Below are positions 1-11,479 of a stretch of DNA of 38,115 bases, one piece after another. The first letter of the stretch is position 1. The number at the start of each line of letters is the position of its first letter. This DNA is from Blastocladiella britannica (lineage: Eukaryota; Blastocladiomycota; Blastocladiomycetes; Blastocladiales; Blastocladiaceae). The translations under genes and the position numbers were made by a program. The stretch is taken from NCBI GenBank assembly GCA_025349905.2, contig MU624603.1, forward strand, positions 4,684 through 42,798, in the 5' to 3' direction. Under the pieces are notes generated by a model. That model did not search any database. It worked only from the letters and a program-made list of their open reading frames with translations, and was not told where the DNA came from.

Positions 1-127
1 TTTTTGTGCACTGTCGGTGGCGCGAAGTGCTTTTGTCGAGCACAATAGAGGCAAGACCCTCCTCCCCGTCGCCAAAGTAAAACAAGCACGCACGCACGCG
101 CGATCGCGTCCCAGAACCACGGCATAC

Positions 128-568
128 ATGGCATTACTCTCACTCCGCACAGCGCTCCTTGCCGCACACGGGTACTTGGCATTCTCGTATGCCATGACCG
201 CGCTCCTGCTGGTGCTCGCCGATACTCTGACGTGGGACGTCCCTCAGCTACGCACCCAGGATCGCGCGGTCGGTGCGATTGCGCTGGTGACGGTGGCGAC
301 TCTTGCCCTCACGTTTGGGTCCGGGCTCGCGATCGTGTGGGGCCGGAGATACGCGTCGCTACAGTCGTGGAAGTTTGGCGCAGTGGCCGTATGGTTGGTC
401 GAGGTGCTGTTTTCCTTGTCGGGCGAGGTGGGCATGCTGGCGCTTGTCACTACCCCACCGCACTCTGCAGCAGGAACAGATCAGGCGGGGGCTCCCATTG
501 AACCGCAATGGGGTGCTATCCTGGTACGCGGTGTCGTGATTGCCGTCACGAGTTTGGCAACTTGGTAG
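128..568 (+). CDS. small multi-pass membrane protein, family unknown
   Basis: Single open frame of 146 residues from the first in-frame ATG at 128. The frame is open further upstream but has no ATG there. I count four hydrophobic segments: about residues 8-34, 42-72 (followed by a basic WGRR), 80-107 and 124-146. The last segment runs to the C-terminus, so almost no cytosolic tail remains. Loops are short, and the loop before the last segment is rich in Ala, Pro and Gly. I do not recognise the family. A small tetraspan (MARVEL-like) fold would fit the hydropathy but is a guess. It sits at the left edge, so an upstream exon outside the window is possible. It is followed by about 230 bases of AT-rich sequence before the next gene on the same strand. 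Confidence 0.5.
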   Translation: MALLSLRTALLAAHGYLAFSYAMTALLLVLADTLTWDVPQLRTQDRAVGAIALVTVATLALTFGSGLAIVWGRRYASLQSWKFGAVAVWLVEVLFSLSGEVGMLALVTTPPHSAAGTDQAGAPIEPQWGAILVRGVVIAVTSLATW

Positions 569-800
569 CAGCGACGCAGCAAGCCCGTTTCGGAGACGAC
601 GGCGACCGTCAAGCGCCACATCGTAATTCAATCTCGACGCCGCCGCCATTTCCGGCAGTGCTTCGAAGCATCGCAAAAAAAAAAAATCTCTTTCAAACGC
701 CGGCTCTTATAATAGTAATTTATCGCGTCCCTTGGCCCTATTTGGCATACCTCTCTATTAGTCTTATCTACATAGAAGAGAACAAAGCAAAACCAAATAA

Positions 801-2813
801 ATGGACGCAGCTCCACTCCGCACCGCGTCCGCCTCCCCACACTCGCCTGGAAACCTCATCCGCAACATGTCCAGCGACTCGATTGTCCACGACCTGAGCG
901 ATGTGCGCTCCCAAGTGGCTCTGCTGCAAACGCGTCTGCAAAAGGCGAACGAGACGGCCCGTCGCCTGCACGACGAGAACTCGTACTTTCGTGAGGTACA
1001 CCTTTTTTTAATTTATTTGAGCAAAAATGTCGTGTGGCACCTTGGCGCGCTTGCTCGGTTTGGCCCAATCCACCGGATAAACAAAAAAAAAAGACTCATA
1101 TGATGCAAAATGTAACAACAGCGCTACGGCCTCATCAAGCAGGACCTCATTGCCGTGCAGCGCAACACCATCACCATGCAGCAGCAGCTGACGGCGTCCT
1201 CGCTCGCGCTCGAGGACACGCAAACCAAGCTCTCGCAGTCTGAGGTGCTCAACATCATGCTGGAGGACAAGCTGCACAAGGCCATTGGCTCGTTCGAGGA
1301 GCTCTCAAACGAGTACACGCGCGCGCGCGCCATCATGGACGGCTGCCAGCGCTGTACCGCCATTGCCAGCGGTGTTCCCGTGCCAGTGCCTGAAGAAGAA
1401 GAAGCAGAGGCTGCTGTTGCTGCTGCTGCCGCCGCGGCGGCCGCTGCCGAGGCAGAACTGGACGCACAGCGCGCCAAAGCCATTGTGGAGCGGTTCTCGG
1501 TCAATGTGGGCACCACTGCATCGCTGCCCCGTCGCGCGACGCTCATGGCCGGTATCATTGCCGCAGAAGCCGAGGCCGACGCGGTCGCGCAACAGCAGTA
1601 TCAGTTGGCGCAGCAACAGCAGCAGCAACAGCAGCAGGCCATGGGATCTCCGCGATCCCCCGCGTCACGCTCTCTCTCGCTGGCTCCGTCGTCGCCGACC
1701 GCCGCCACGCGCGGTGTGCCATCCGAGGCCGGTGCCGCAGAGTCCATCGCTGCCGCCGCTGCGGCTGCTGCTGATTCGGACGTGCCTCCGCCGTCGCCCA
1801 TGTCGCCAGCGACCGGCGATCGCCTCACCGTCGCTACGTTCGCATCGTCCGGCAAGGACTCGGCCTACTACTCGCGCGCGTACTCGATGGCGTCGTCGAC
1901 CGACCGGCCCAATACCATGGCTTCGGATGTGCCCGCTACGCCAACGACGCCCGTGGATGGCGGCGCAGCAGGATTGGGCTCGCGCTCGACCGTCGACTTT
2001 ATGGCCATGTCCATGGAGGAGCAGTTTGCAGCGCTGCAGTCGGAGCTGTCCGGGTTCACGCCCGAAAAGCACATCAAGGGCCCGCAGCTGCCCACGGTGT
2101 CGGCGGCAGGCGCCGCGGCCATGGGCGTGCCCCACCAACCTATGCAGTCGTCGTCGGCCTCGCTCGCGGCCGGAGCCACGGTGCCCACGGCGCCACCGCG
2201 CGCGATCGACACCCGCCGGATGCGCGAGGAGACGCAGCGGCAGTCGTTCGACTTGCTCAAGGCCCTGAGCTCGCTGGAGCGCCAGCTGGACCAGGTGGCT
2301 TCAGTGGACCACCCGCACCACGCGGCGCGGGTCCTGGCGGCGCCTGGCCGTACCGGCAGCCCCGGCGCCCCCTCGCCGCGTTCTGGCCGGCCCTTGGCCC
2401 GCGGATCGTCCGGTCTGGCCATGCGGTCGGCGTCCGTTGGGGCTCCCGACCCGCGCGACTCGACGTACTCGTACGCGTCGTCGTCGGGGTACTCTGGCGA
2501 CTGGGACGGCGCGTCGGCCGTCAGCTACTCGTCGGCGGCACAGCTGAACCGGTCCGGGTCGGTGTCGTCGCACGCGTCCGGTGGGTACATGCCGCCGCCG
2601 GTGCCACCGATGCCGTCGATCACGTCGCCCACGTCCACGTCGTTCCTCGGGTTTGCGCGGTCGGCTAAGGGCGTGGACGCGGTGTCGATTGCATCGCGCG
2701 AGTCGGAAAAGTCGGGCGAGGAGAGCGACGGCAAAAAGAAGAAGAAGCTTAAGAAGCCGCCGGTGCTCGCGGCGAGCGGGTTTGGGCTTGGGATGGGAAT
2801 GGGTTCGATGTAG
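801..2813 (+). CDS. coiled-coil, Ser/Ala/Gln-rich low-complexity protein (2 exons)
   Basis: Two exons, 801-995 and 1122-2813, flank a 126-base AT-rich intron (GTACAC...ACAG). The junction is phase 0 and joins two halves of one coiled coil (heptad-like Leu/Ile spacing from about residue 30 to 135). Product about 628 residues. After the coiled coil come an acidic patch, poly-Ala (around 1411-1460), a nine-glutamine run (1611-1637) and long Ser/Pro/Ala-rich disordered stretches with many SP and SPR sites. The C-terminus is a lysine cluster followed by a Gly/Met-rich end. No enzyme motif is visible. The shape suggests a cytoskeletal or polarity scaffold, but that is only inference. The start at 801 is the first ATG after an AT-rich leader and lies in a purine-rich context. 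Confidence 0.6.
1611..1637 (+). repeat. CAG/CAA repeat encoding polyglutamine
   Basis: Nine consecutive CAG or CAA codons in frame within the coiled-coil protein. The mixture of CAG and CAA interrupts the pure trinucleotide run. Confidence 0.9.
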
Positions 2814-2975
2814 TCGGCTGTCCTTTTTTTTCCTCCTTAGAATGCAATATGGTTTGTGCCCTCCAGTACGCCGTACTTGTCTGTTCCGTGTGTGGTCGGT
2901 CGGTCGTTGCTCCTCTTTGAATTTGCAAAATTAATCCCCCACAAAATTTTCGGCCACCGGCAAAAGTGCAGCAAA

Positions 2976-3911
2976 ATGGCACCATCGCTTGGAGGCCGGT
3001 CCCCTTCGCGCAGCCCGTCTCGAATCCGCCCCAAAATGGACTCGCCGGCGTCACCGCCATCAACGACAACAGAAACTACTGCAGCGACCGCAGAAACCGC
3101 ACCGCACTGTGGCCGACCAACGACATCCTCGGCGGCCATTGGCGCACACCTGCAACAACACCACCACCGTCACCAAGTGCATGAACGAGGAGGAACGGCT
3201 CGCTACGCGTCCATTCTGCCCACCGACAGTCATCAAAGTGGGGCCTTGGTTGCATCGCCGCCACCGCTGGCGAAGCGCGCCGTGGGCGGGCTGCCACCGC
3301 TCCGGTCGTCTCTGTCGTCAAGTTTCTTGGCGGGCGATGCACTGGCTCCGTCTCCAGCGCGCTCAGCTCCACCTCCGCCAGGGCTCGGCCCCATTGGCGG
3401 AGCACTCGGTCTGGGCAGCCTTGCACGCGGCAGCAGCGGCAAGTCTTCCACCTCGCTCTTGGAACTGGCTGCGGCTCACAGTAGTGCCGCGCCGCCGCCA
3501 GTAGCGCCGCCAGCCATGTTTGCTGCGGTCTCCGCCGCTTCCGGTACAACCGCACCTCGGTTCCTTGGCTCGCCTGGCAAGTCAGCGTCGTACGCGCATC
3601 TTGGCGATCTGATCGGGGTGGGGTCGCTGCTTTCGCGGGGCGGCGGCGGAGCTGCTGCTGCTACTGCTGGAGATTCCGGGCCACTGTTGTTCGGGTCATC
3701 CAGCGTCGCGGGTCTGTCGCGAGCTGGGTCGGCTGCGTCGCTCGGGATAGGCGGGACTCCCGAAGAGTCGCAGCTCGAGCGGTCCATGTCGTCCTTGTCC
3801 ATGGTGCGTCTTTCGTTTCTTGCGATTTTCTTTCTTCCTTCCTTTTTGGTCCACTTGCAGCACAGTGCATTGCCGTCTGTCCCTGTGCATCGTTATACTT
3901 CACGATTCTGA
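2976..3911 (+). CDS. serine/proline-rich low-complexity protein, optional 57-base intron
   Basis: Starts at ATG 2976, the first ATG after an AT-rich leader. The product is disordered and rich in Ser, Pro, Ala and Gly, with a His-rich patch near residues 55-70, and no recognisable domain. Near the end, 3804-3860 looks like an intron: GTGCGT donor, long pyrimidine tract, TTGCAG acceptor. It is 57 bases long and contains no stop, so the frame stays open with or without splicing. Spliced, the protein is about 292 residues; unspliced, about 311. Both end at 3911 with the same 16-residue tail. Composition resembles the C-terminal half of the upstream gene, but I see no clear sequence relationship. 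Function unknown. Confidence 0.5.
   Translation: MAPSLGGRSPSRSPSRIRPKMDSPASPPSTTTETTAATAETAPHCGRPTTSSAAIGAHLQQHHHRHQVHERGGTARYASILPTDSHQSGALVASPPPLAKRAVGGLPPLRSSLSSSFLAGDALAPSPARSAPPPPGLGPIGGALGLGSLARGSSGKSSTSLLELAAAHSSAAPPPVAPPAMFAAVSAASGTTAPRFLGSPGKSASYAHLGDLIGVGSLLSRGGGGAAAATAGDSGPLLFGSSSVAGLSRAGSAASLGIGGTPEESQLERSMSSLSMVRLSFLAIFFLPSFLVHLQHSALPSVPVHRYTSRF
3804..3860 (+). other. stop-free 57-base intron in the serine-rich gene
   Basis: GTGCGT donor, pyrimidine-rich body and TTGCAG acceptor. The length is a multiple of three with no in-frame stop, so retention would insert 19 residues instead of truncating the protein. Confidence 0.6.
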
Positions 3912-4184
3912 TGACGTGACGCCGAATACTTTTTTTTTTCCGAGCCTGAATTTCTTGCTTTATTTTCACGCTGCTCTCTACATGTTTTTATCTCTCCCCC
4001 ATTACCCATTGATCACGCCGAATCGTATCTGACACCAGCAACTTTGTTCGCCATGTGCTGCTGCTGTGCTGCGTGCCGGCTCCTGCCAGCAGCTTTTCTC
4101 TTTGCGGCGCCGCCTCCTCGCTCTTTTCCCTTTCTCTCTCATTCTCTCCTCGACCTCCATACCATAAGAAATTGTTAATTAACC

Positions 4185-6818
4185 ATGATCCGCACCCAGT
4201 CCTCGAGCCTCTTTCCGGCACCGTCGCTGCCGGCCTCCTCGGCATTCGCCAACATGTCGTCGCCGGCCATTTTCTCGTCGCTCAACCACCACATGGCCAC
4301 CCTCCACCCGCTTGCCGCCATTCTATGGGACACTCAGTCGCGGGTATGTATCATTATAAAAAAAATGGAGCTTGATCAAAATCTCACCATAATAAAAAAA
4401 CAGTCGGAAAGCGCGCTGGCGTTTGCCGGGTCCATGGTCTCCGGATCAGACCTCCTGCTGCGACAATTCCACGGCATCCTCGCCCTCTACTCGGCCGCCA
4501 TGCGCGACTGCCCGCCCGGCACCACCACTTTGCTGTGCGCTGCCACCAATGCGCCTGCACACCTGCGCCAGCTTGGAGTAGCGCTCCCGGCCGAGGCCAA
4601 CATCATTGACGCTTCGGACACGTCAATCGTCACCGAACTGCTGCGCGTGGCCCTCTGCGGTGCCCGCCAGATCACCGTCGTCTCGGACAGTCTCGGCATT
4701 CAAGGCGCCATTCGGTACATTTTCCAACCATTTTTACATTATTGCATGAATTATTGACGCCGAAATCAATACGACAGGCACCTTTCCGAGGCCGGTCGCA
4801 CCAATGTGATTTGGATCACGTCGCTTCCCATCCCGCAGTTGATGGCCGCGCTGCCTGCAGTGCATGTGACGCCCATGGAGGACCTGTTGTGGACTGGCCT
4901 CCCGCGCTCAGCGTCGGCTCTGTCATTAACTGGCTCGACCACCGGCGCTGCAATGGCTCCCCAGCTGTCAACGACCACCACGGGCGGGTTCGCGGCGAGC
5001 ATGTCCGCGACGCACCTGTCAGGCTCGATGCACGCTACTCCATCGCCGCTCCGATACTCGTCTTCAACGGCCCACCTCTCGCCGGGCATGGACTCGATGT
5101 CCATGGAATCATACTATGCCCAGCAACAGCAGCAGCAGCAATACCTCCAGTACCAGCAGCAGCACTATCACGGACAATCACACCATCGCAAGGCACACCA
5201 GTACCCGCAGCATCAACAGGGCTCCTCGGTTGCAACTCGCTCGCCATCCCCGCCGCCGCCACCACCACCAAACGCGACACCAACAACCACCACCTCGTAC
5301 CCAGCCTCGCGTGCCGCAGCCTACCATGCCGGCGGAGGCGGCGCGCCCGCCACTGGTCCGTCGCAGTACCCGCACCCGCAAGCCGCCGGGAAATGGGTGC
5401 CCGTGAACCCTCCACCGGACTCGGAGCACATTCCACTCACTAACGTGTCGTTTGGCCCGCTGTACCATGCGTTGCACCACCCAGCGATCCGGGACCGGCT
5501 CGGCCCTCACTTTAACCTGCCCATTGACCTGTCGCTGCTGGGCGGCATCCTGAAGCAAACCATGGACCCGTTCTCGGGCCTCAAGCTGTACTTGCAGGCG
5601 GCCAGCGAGTGCGGGTTGCTGCGGCTGGCGCACTTGGGATCGCGGTGCCTGCTGCGCGTGACCAACCCGGCATGGCTAGCGGCATGGGAACCGTACCCGG
5701 CCGACTCGGTCCTGATGCCGGGCATTCCGAACCCGAACAGCGGCGGCAGCGCGCGGTCGGGTAGCTCGGCGAGCCTGGCCGGCATGTCCTCGTCTGCGGC
5801 AGCAGGAGCAGGAACCACTGCCAATGGTGGCGGGACAGCAATCGGAGCTGACCGATCGACCAACGGAGGAAGCACGGCGGCCGCAACCCCGCGCCGGCCT
5901 TTAACCGAAGCCGAGCTGCAGCTCTATGTGCCGCTTCTGCACGCCTTCTGCCTGGCACGGTTGCGGTATCCGCCGCCGATCCGCACTCCCGCGGTCGGCC
6001 CATTGCTGAAACCCATGTTTGCGCGCGGAGAACTGGCACCCTGGCGCAAGCTCTCCGAGTACCTGGCCGACGCCGAGCGCCGCGGCGTGGTGCGACTCGA
6101 ACGGCTCGGAGTCAATGGCGACGTGGAGGTCGAAGTCAATCTCGAGACGTGCGGCGCGGTGTGGGAGGACGTGCGCGCGCGGTATGGCGCGTTCCGCGAG
6201 GCTCCACCGCCGGGCGTGTCGCCGGCCTCGATGCACGACTCGCCGCCTACGCACTTGCCGACCCCGCCCTCCACGGGGTATGGTGGTGACTCGGTGGGTC
6301 CTTCTCGGCCCGACTATGGCGTTGGCCAACTGCAGTACCAACAGCAGCAGCACTATGACTATGGCGGCGCTCCGCAGTACGCGTGTGGACCTGCGTCTCA
6401 TTATGGCGGTGCGCCAGCAGCACCCGCGTGGCCCTATGCGTATGGTGGTGCGAGCGGCGGAGCAGCAGCGCAACAACCACAACAGCGTCACGCGCTGCCG
6501 CCGCCGGGATCAGGTACTGGATACAGCCCGTCCCCGTCGTCGGGATCGACTGCATATCCCGGCTACCCTCAGCACCAGCACGTGCAGTCGCAGTCGCCTC
6601 GTCAGCGAGCTCCGGCACCCGCTCATGGGCATGCTGAAGCAGCTGCGCCGTCCGCCCCTCACGCTGCGGCTCAAACCACGGCGACTACCCCCTCCACCGT
6701 CAACACTACCACTGCCACTGCAAGCCTACTGTCGAGCGAAGAGTCCGAAGACGACGATGCGCCTCTGACGTTTACAGCGCGGCCGTCTACGAGCCTGCGG
6801 AACCATGACGCGAGCTGA
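4185..6818 (+). CDS. MARF1-like protein: degenerate NYN domain plus two LOTUS/OST-HTH-like domains
   Basis: Three exons: 4185-4343, 4404-4714 and 4778-6818 (836 residues). Residues about 40-185 resemble a NYN (PIN-like) ribonuclease domain: an ILWD strand with Asp49, a DASD motif matching the AADK of MARF1-type NYN domains, then a strand ITVVSDS where active family members read SGDxDF. Two later segments, about nt 5450-5690 and 5920-6150, have the LOTUS/OST-HTH winged-helix pattern (LxxYLxxAxxxGLLRL and LSEYLADAERRGVVRL, each followed by beta strands). This matches fungal MARF1-like architecture (NYN then LOTUS). LOTUS domains bind RNA or RNA helicases, so the protein probably acts in mRNA control. 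The linkers are poly-Gln, Pro and Gly rich. The 60-base first intron is stop-free; the second is phase 2 and contains a stop, which fixes the splicing. Cleavage activity is doubtful (see findings). Confidence 0.7.
5121..5141 (+). repeat. CAG/CAA repeat encoding polyglutamine
   Basis: Seven glutamine codons followed by further Gln-rich sequence in the linker between the NYN and first LOTUS-like domains. Confidence 0.85.
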
Positions 6819-6998
6819 TCCCCCACTTTCACTTTTTTTCGATCTCTGCGAGCGGACCACCTGGTGTGACGCGCTCGGCCCTTCATATTTATTTAGTAAT
6901 ATTTCACCTACCTGCATACGGATACATACTTGCACCGAGAGTATACGTCCCAAAAATTCAAAAAAAGAGTATATTCCGCGCCCACCCACACAAGATTT

Positions 6999-9353
6999 TC
7001 AGAACAGTCCAAACTTCTTCTTCTTCTTCTTACTGTCGCCGCCCTCAGCCGCGGCCGCATGCCCAGTACTAGCGCCAGCAGCGACGCGCGCGTCCTGCTC
7101 AGCGATCTTCTTGCGCTCCTTCTCGGACGGTTCCGGCAACGGCTGCGGTCCGGCGCCGTACCCGAACGTCGGCTGGTACTGCTCGAACTCGCGCGGGTTG
7201 CGCAAGTTCTTGAGATCGTCAACGAATTTGCCGGGGGTGACAATGTGCGTGGACCCAATCAGCACTTCCTTTCCCGCGGCCGCCGCCACCTCGTACGTGG
7301 CGCGAATCTCCGAGTACGTCATCCCACCAAGGACAAAAATAACCGTGCGGCCGCCCTTGGGCGCCGCCATGGACCCGGCATCGCTACCGCCGGCGCCACC
7401 GGCAGTCCCCGGCTTCTTTTGCTGCCACGTCGGCTTGGTGGATCGCAACGACGTGCCGCCCGTCTTGGCGGGACCATCAGAGGGAGCCGGTTGCGCGCCC
7501 AGGTACGGGAACGCGTCGGTCTCCAGGGAACCGGCGACATGGTCCTCGAGCAGAGACTTGACGGCCGGCGTGAACCGCGACTGCACGTATTTGCTGTCCT
7601 CGTCGTCGTCGGTCGACTTTTTCTTGGTGTCCTTTTTCTTCTTGTCACGCTTGCCCTCCTGTTTATTTAATGTTGTGGTCGATTGTCAGGGGTGAGAAAT
7701 CGATTGGAAAGTGGAAAAAAACATACACGACTGAGCTTGACACCCAACAAAGCCATGTTGGTGATGGCTTCGGCAAGTGACCCGTCAATGTTGGCGTGCT
7801 GGAGCAGCTTGCGGCGATCGTCGTCTTGGACGCCTTCCTTAGAGATGATGTACATCATCAACAAGCGAACCTTGTCGTAAGGGCTACATACACACGCATG
7901 AGAGAGATGTCAGCTGCCCGTATTCAACGATTGTAATAATAAATAGTACCTCAACGCAGGATCGTCCAGCAATGGCACCATGTCCGAGACGAGGTTCTTG
8001 GGCTTGGCACCCTCCGACGTCTCGCCGGTCGCCATCGTCTGCTCAATGTCTCCGACTTCCACCAGCTTGTGTCGCTGGATCGAGTTCATGCATTCTTGCG
8101 TCAAGTTGATGTGGATCGAGTACTGAATTATTCTTTGGTGATCAGATTTCTCATCACAGAGGCAGAAAATTGAAGACGAGCATACCTTTTGCTTCATCTC
8201 CTGGAACTGCGGCATGGCCGCAAGAGTGTCCTTGAGGGTTTTGAGATCCGCTTGGCTGTTAAAATAAACTTCAGTTGTATGTTGAGCATCTATGAAATGA
8301 AAAAGAAAACAAAACGAACCCGCCGCCGCCCCCCATGGCCGCGTTCGCAGCCTTGTTTTCGCTTAAAAACTTGTTAAACATGGCCAGAATGGTATCGATC
8401 GCCTCCGCAACGTGCTTGTGGCGCATTTGGACCCACAGGTGATCATTGTCGTCAAGCGGAACCTCCTTGTTGCCGTCTTTGCCGTCCGACTCGGTGTAGT
8501 TGTAGAGGTACTTGCCGTCCGACAGTGGGAGCACGTCGTAGGCAATCGCCTGGTACGTGAATTCGTGCACGAGCGGAGCATTCATGTCGAGCGAGCGATC
8601 CACAATGATGAGCGTCCCCTTGTTGTCGTTGGTCGTCTATTACATATTTTTGGGTGAGTATGTAATGCCAGGATCTGTGCACCGCATAACAATATAAAAT
8701 ATACGAACAGGAAACCCAGGATCCATCTTGCTGTGCTGCTCGAGCGAGTTCAACAACATGTGCGCAAACTTGCCCGAACGGGTGTTATCTGGATCCCCCG
8801 GCTTGTAGTACCGAATGTACGGCAGATCGCCGAGCGTGACCAGCAACGACGTCAGCTTCTGAGCAATCACGCGCATTTCCGACGACTGAGCGGGCAACCC
8901 TCCGGCCTCGGGCGAGAACAGCCGGAAGAACGACGCGGGCGAGTCGAGCGAGAACACGCGGTGCTCCACGGGCACAAAGTCTACGTACATTTCCTTCAAG
9001 TTTTTGATGTACCGCGCGGCCCCCGAGTTGGTGATCTTTTCCATGAGACTGTCGGGCAACGTCCCGACAAAAAACAAGTGTGCGGCCGCGTACAGCGGTT
9101 TCTTGCCGCCCCCAGGAACAAAGTCGATAATAAAGTGCTGCACGGCCTCGGGCGTCGGGGTCAAGAAATAGAGCGCCTCGAGGTTTGGGTACGGCTGCCG
9201 CTTCTTTGTGCACATTTCCACCAGAGTCACATTCTCATCGAGAATATCAAACATCTTCAGCGACGCATTGAGCAGCTTGATGGATACCGGGTCGACCACC
9301 ATGATCTTCCACTTGCCCGCGGGCTGCACGAACCGGATCATGTCGTGGATCAT
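6999..9353 (-). CDS. SEC1: Sec1/Munc18 (SM) family syntaxin-binding protein, 6 exons
   Basis: Exons on the minus strand: 9353-8709, 8636-8320, 8255-8186, 8122-7950, 7883-7727 and 7658-6999 (673 residues). All five junctions keep phase. SM proteins clasp syntaxin-type SNAREs and promote membrane fusion in exocytosis at the plasma membrane. Family hallmarks are visible: MIRFVQPAGKWKIMVVD at the start, LEALYFLTPT, then TLIIVDRSLDMNAPLVHEFT and QAIAYDVLPL early in exon 2, followed by the DDPALR and PYDKVRLLMMYII helices. The last exon holds domain-1/2-like strands (RTVIFVLGGMTYSEIR) and a lysine-rich tail ending FGLF. The start at 9353 gives a slightly short N-terminus compared with known members, so a small upstream exon is possible. 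The basic/acidic KKKKD...DDDED insert at the last junction is typical of fungal SM proteins. Confidence 0.92.
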
Positions 9354-9953
9354 CCCTTTTCACATGAATATATATTTTTTTATTGGTGATCACTCATTTC
9401 CCAAAAAAAAAAATTATGAGTTATTGGCGTACGCCGCTTCGTGACCTCGCGCAGGGAAAAGCCCGTGTATGGTTGGAGGGCCATTAATTTTTAATAACTT
9501 AAAGTACGTGGGATTAGTGGCGCAAGTGAAAGAGAAGATGTGAAAAATTATTTTATTCAGGCGGACGCGACCGAAAGGTGCGACTCAGAAAAAAAAAATT
9601 GCAAGTAAAAATATAAAGGGCCGCGCAACGCGTCAGGACGCCGCCGCAGCAGGAAAAAAAGGACGAGATGGGCGGATGCAAGTGAGGAGTGGAAGCGAGG
9701 TTGGGAACACTGTGAAATCACCCAAGCCCAAGTTAGTCTCCAAATACTGCCAACAAAAAATGGAGTCATACCAGATATCGATTTGCCCACAGCGCTCAAG
9801 GAAGCACAGACTCCACATCCAGTCAAATGGAACCGTTTCATCAAGGAGAGAAAAAAGAAGTGCGAAGACAAAGAGAAAAAAGACAAGAGATATCAAAGGT
9901 GGAGGGAGGACAACAACATCGGGAGGGCGACTAGGGGAAAGAAAAAAAATTCG
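9354..9953 (+). other. intergenic stretch between SEC1 start and Rap1 end
   Basis: About 600 bases with no supportable gene. The open frames crossing it are short, rich in Lys/Arg or Phe, and resemble no family. It should contain the SEC1 promoter and 5' UTR on the minus strand and the Rap1 3' UTR. I saw no tRNA-like cloverleaf. Confidence 0.6.
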
Positions 9954-10679
9954 TTACAAGAAAGCGCACTTCTTCTTCTTCTTTTCCGGCTTCTCCGGCA
10001 GCTGCTTGTTGATTTGCCGCACCAAGTCAAAGAAGACTTCGTCCACGTTGATCTTCTTTCGTGCCGACGTTTCAAAGAATGAGCAGCCCCATTGACCTGC
10101 CAATTGGGCGCCGGCGTCCTTTTTCACGACCCGATCGTCCTCCAGATCGCACTTGTTTCCACAGAGGACCATTGGGACCTATTGATTTATTGATTGATAC
10201 CAGTGAGACAAGTTGTCGTGCTTTCAAAGTGACAGATGAAAAAGGTAAACGAACCTTCTCGGCATCCTTCACCCGCATGATTTGCTCGCGGAGCTCATTG
10301 AGGTCATTGAACGTGGCCTGCGATGTAATCGAGTACACGAGAATGAAGCCCTGGCCGTTCTTCATGTACAGATCGCGCATGGCCGTGAACTGCTCGGTGC
10401 CTGCCGTGTCGAGGATCTCAAGCATGCACTGCTGCGAATCCACCTCCACCTGCTTGCGGTAGCTGTCCTCGATCGTTGGGTCGTATTTTTCAACGAAGAT
10501 CGATTGGACGAATTGGACCGTCTGTATTGCATACAAGTCAGATACTTTTTACTTGGTCCGCTTGTCGGGAGAGTGGCGGTCATCGCCAAATTAACGCCTT
10601 TAAGGAAAAAAAGGAGGCGTACCAATGCGGATTTGCCGACGCCACCAGCGCCGAGAACCACGAGTTTGTACTCACGCAT
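9954..10679 (-). CDS. RAP1: Rap1/Rsr1-type Ras-family small GTPase, 3 exons
   Basis: Exons 10679-10623, 10521-10255 and 10178-9954 (182 residues), all junctions phase 0. The protein is a near-textbook Rap: GAGGVGKS P-loop at 10-17, effector loop YDPTIEDSY at 32-40, DTAGTEQF with Thr61 (the residue that separates Rap from Ras, which has Gln), NKCD at 116-119 and an ETSARKK G5 box. The tail is polybasic (EKKKKK) and ends CAFL; the final Leu predicts geranylgeranylation. Rap1 (Rsr1/Bud1 in yeast) is a membrane-anchored switch for polarity and adhesion. Position 11 is Ala as in Ras, where animal Rap1 has Ser. The first intron falls directly after the P-loop exon (GKSAL). Identification is firm. 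Confidence 0.96.
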
Positions 10680-11479
10680 GATGCAAGGATAATGTAAAAG
10701 AACTCAAGGGCGTTCCGGTCGAGAAAGCGATGCGAGGTGATAAAGTGTGCCTGTGGAGCAGCGAGGAAAAAAAAAAAGTCATGTCAGTTTAAATTTTTTC
10801 AGCCTAATATTGTGGCAAGAGTGTCGGGGCACAGGTGCAGGTCGAGCGGAGAACGAGACGCTGGGTGGTACGAAGGCGCGAGGTGCAGGATCGCACGCCA
10901 GAAATATAATATACGAGTATTATTTTATTTCCACTTGCACGATTGCAGGCTCGGGCTAAAAAACCAACGATACTCGGCGATTGATTTCACGTGCGACGTT
11001 ATGGATATGGAATCGCTCGCACGCACAGTATCCGTCGGTATCCGTCGAATCGAGGCGTAGGACGGCGGGCGGTTGTGAATATTTTGAATATTTTTGACGC
11101 ACCACAAAAAAAAAAATCGATCTTGCTGTTTCGAAGAAAACGAAGGGGGTACGAGTACAATATAGAAATACCAACCTTTTTTTGTCGCTTTTGTTGTTAT
11201 TATTGTTGCTGCAATTCGATCCGGCCGAGGATGGGGAATCACGGCGGGTTGGTTGTGCGGCAGGAAGGAATCAATCCTATTTCCTATTTCCGAATGCTGT
11301 AGCGGAGAGCAGTCGGATCGATCAGTCTCTTTAATAGGTGGTATTTCGAAAGGCGGAAAGGAATTCACCTCGTGATGTGTGGGGGGAAAGTGCGGTTATT
11401 AGGTGCGCGAGCTGTGTGCTGGAAGGGAAAAATAGGGAAGTCCACATAATTACAGATCGTTCATCATATATATTTTGAC
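10680..11479 (+). other. intergenic stretch between Rap1 start and OMA1 end
   Basis: About 800 bases, AT-richer than the genes, with homopolymer runs (poly-A near 11103-11116, poly-T near 11177). No convincing gene. The Rap1 promoter and leader must lie at the left end on the minus strand. The right end (11418-11331, minus) could be an alternative last exon of OMA1 (see findings). Confidence 0.55.

Noticed and set aside
6805..7695. Long plus-strand frame opposite the last SEC1 exon
   Set aside because: It is the antisense shadow of a conserved SM-protein exon, low in complexity and without family resemblance.
9676..10095. Lys/Arg-rich plus-strand frame near the Rap1 3' end
   Set aside because: It overlaps the last Rap1 exon in antisense, has biased composition and no domain.
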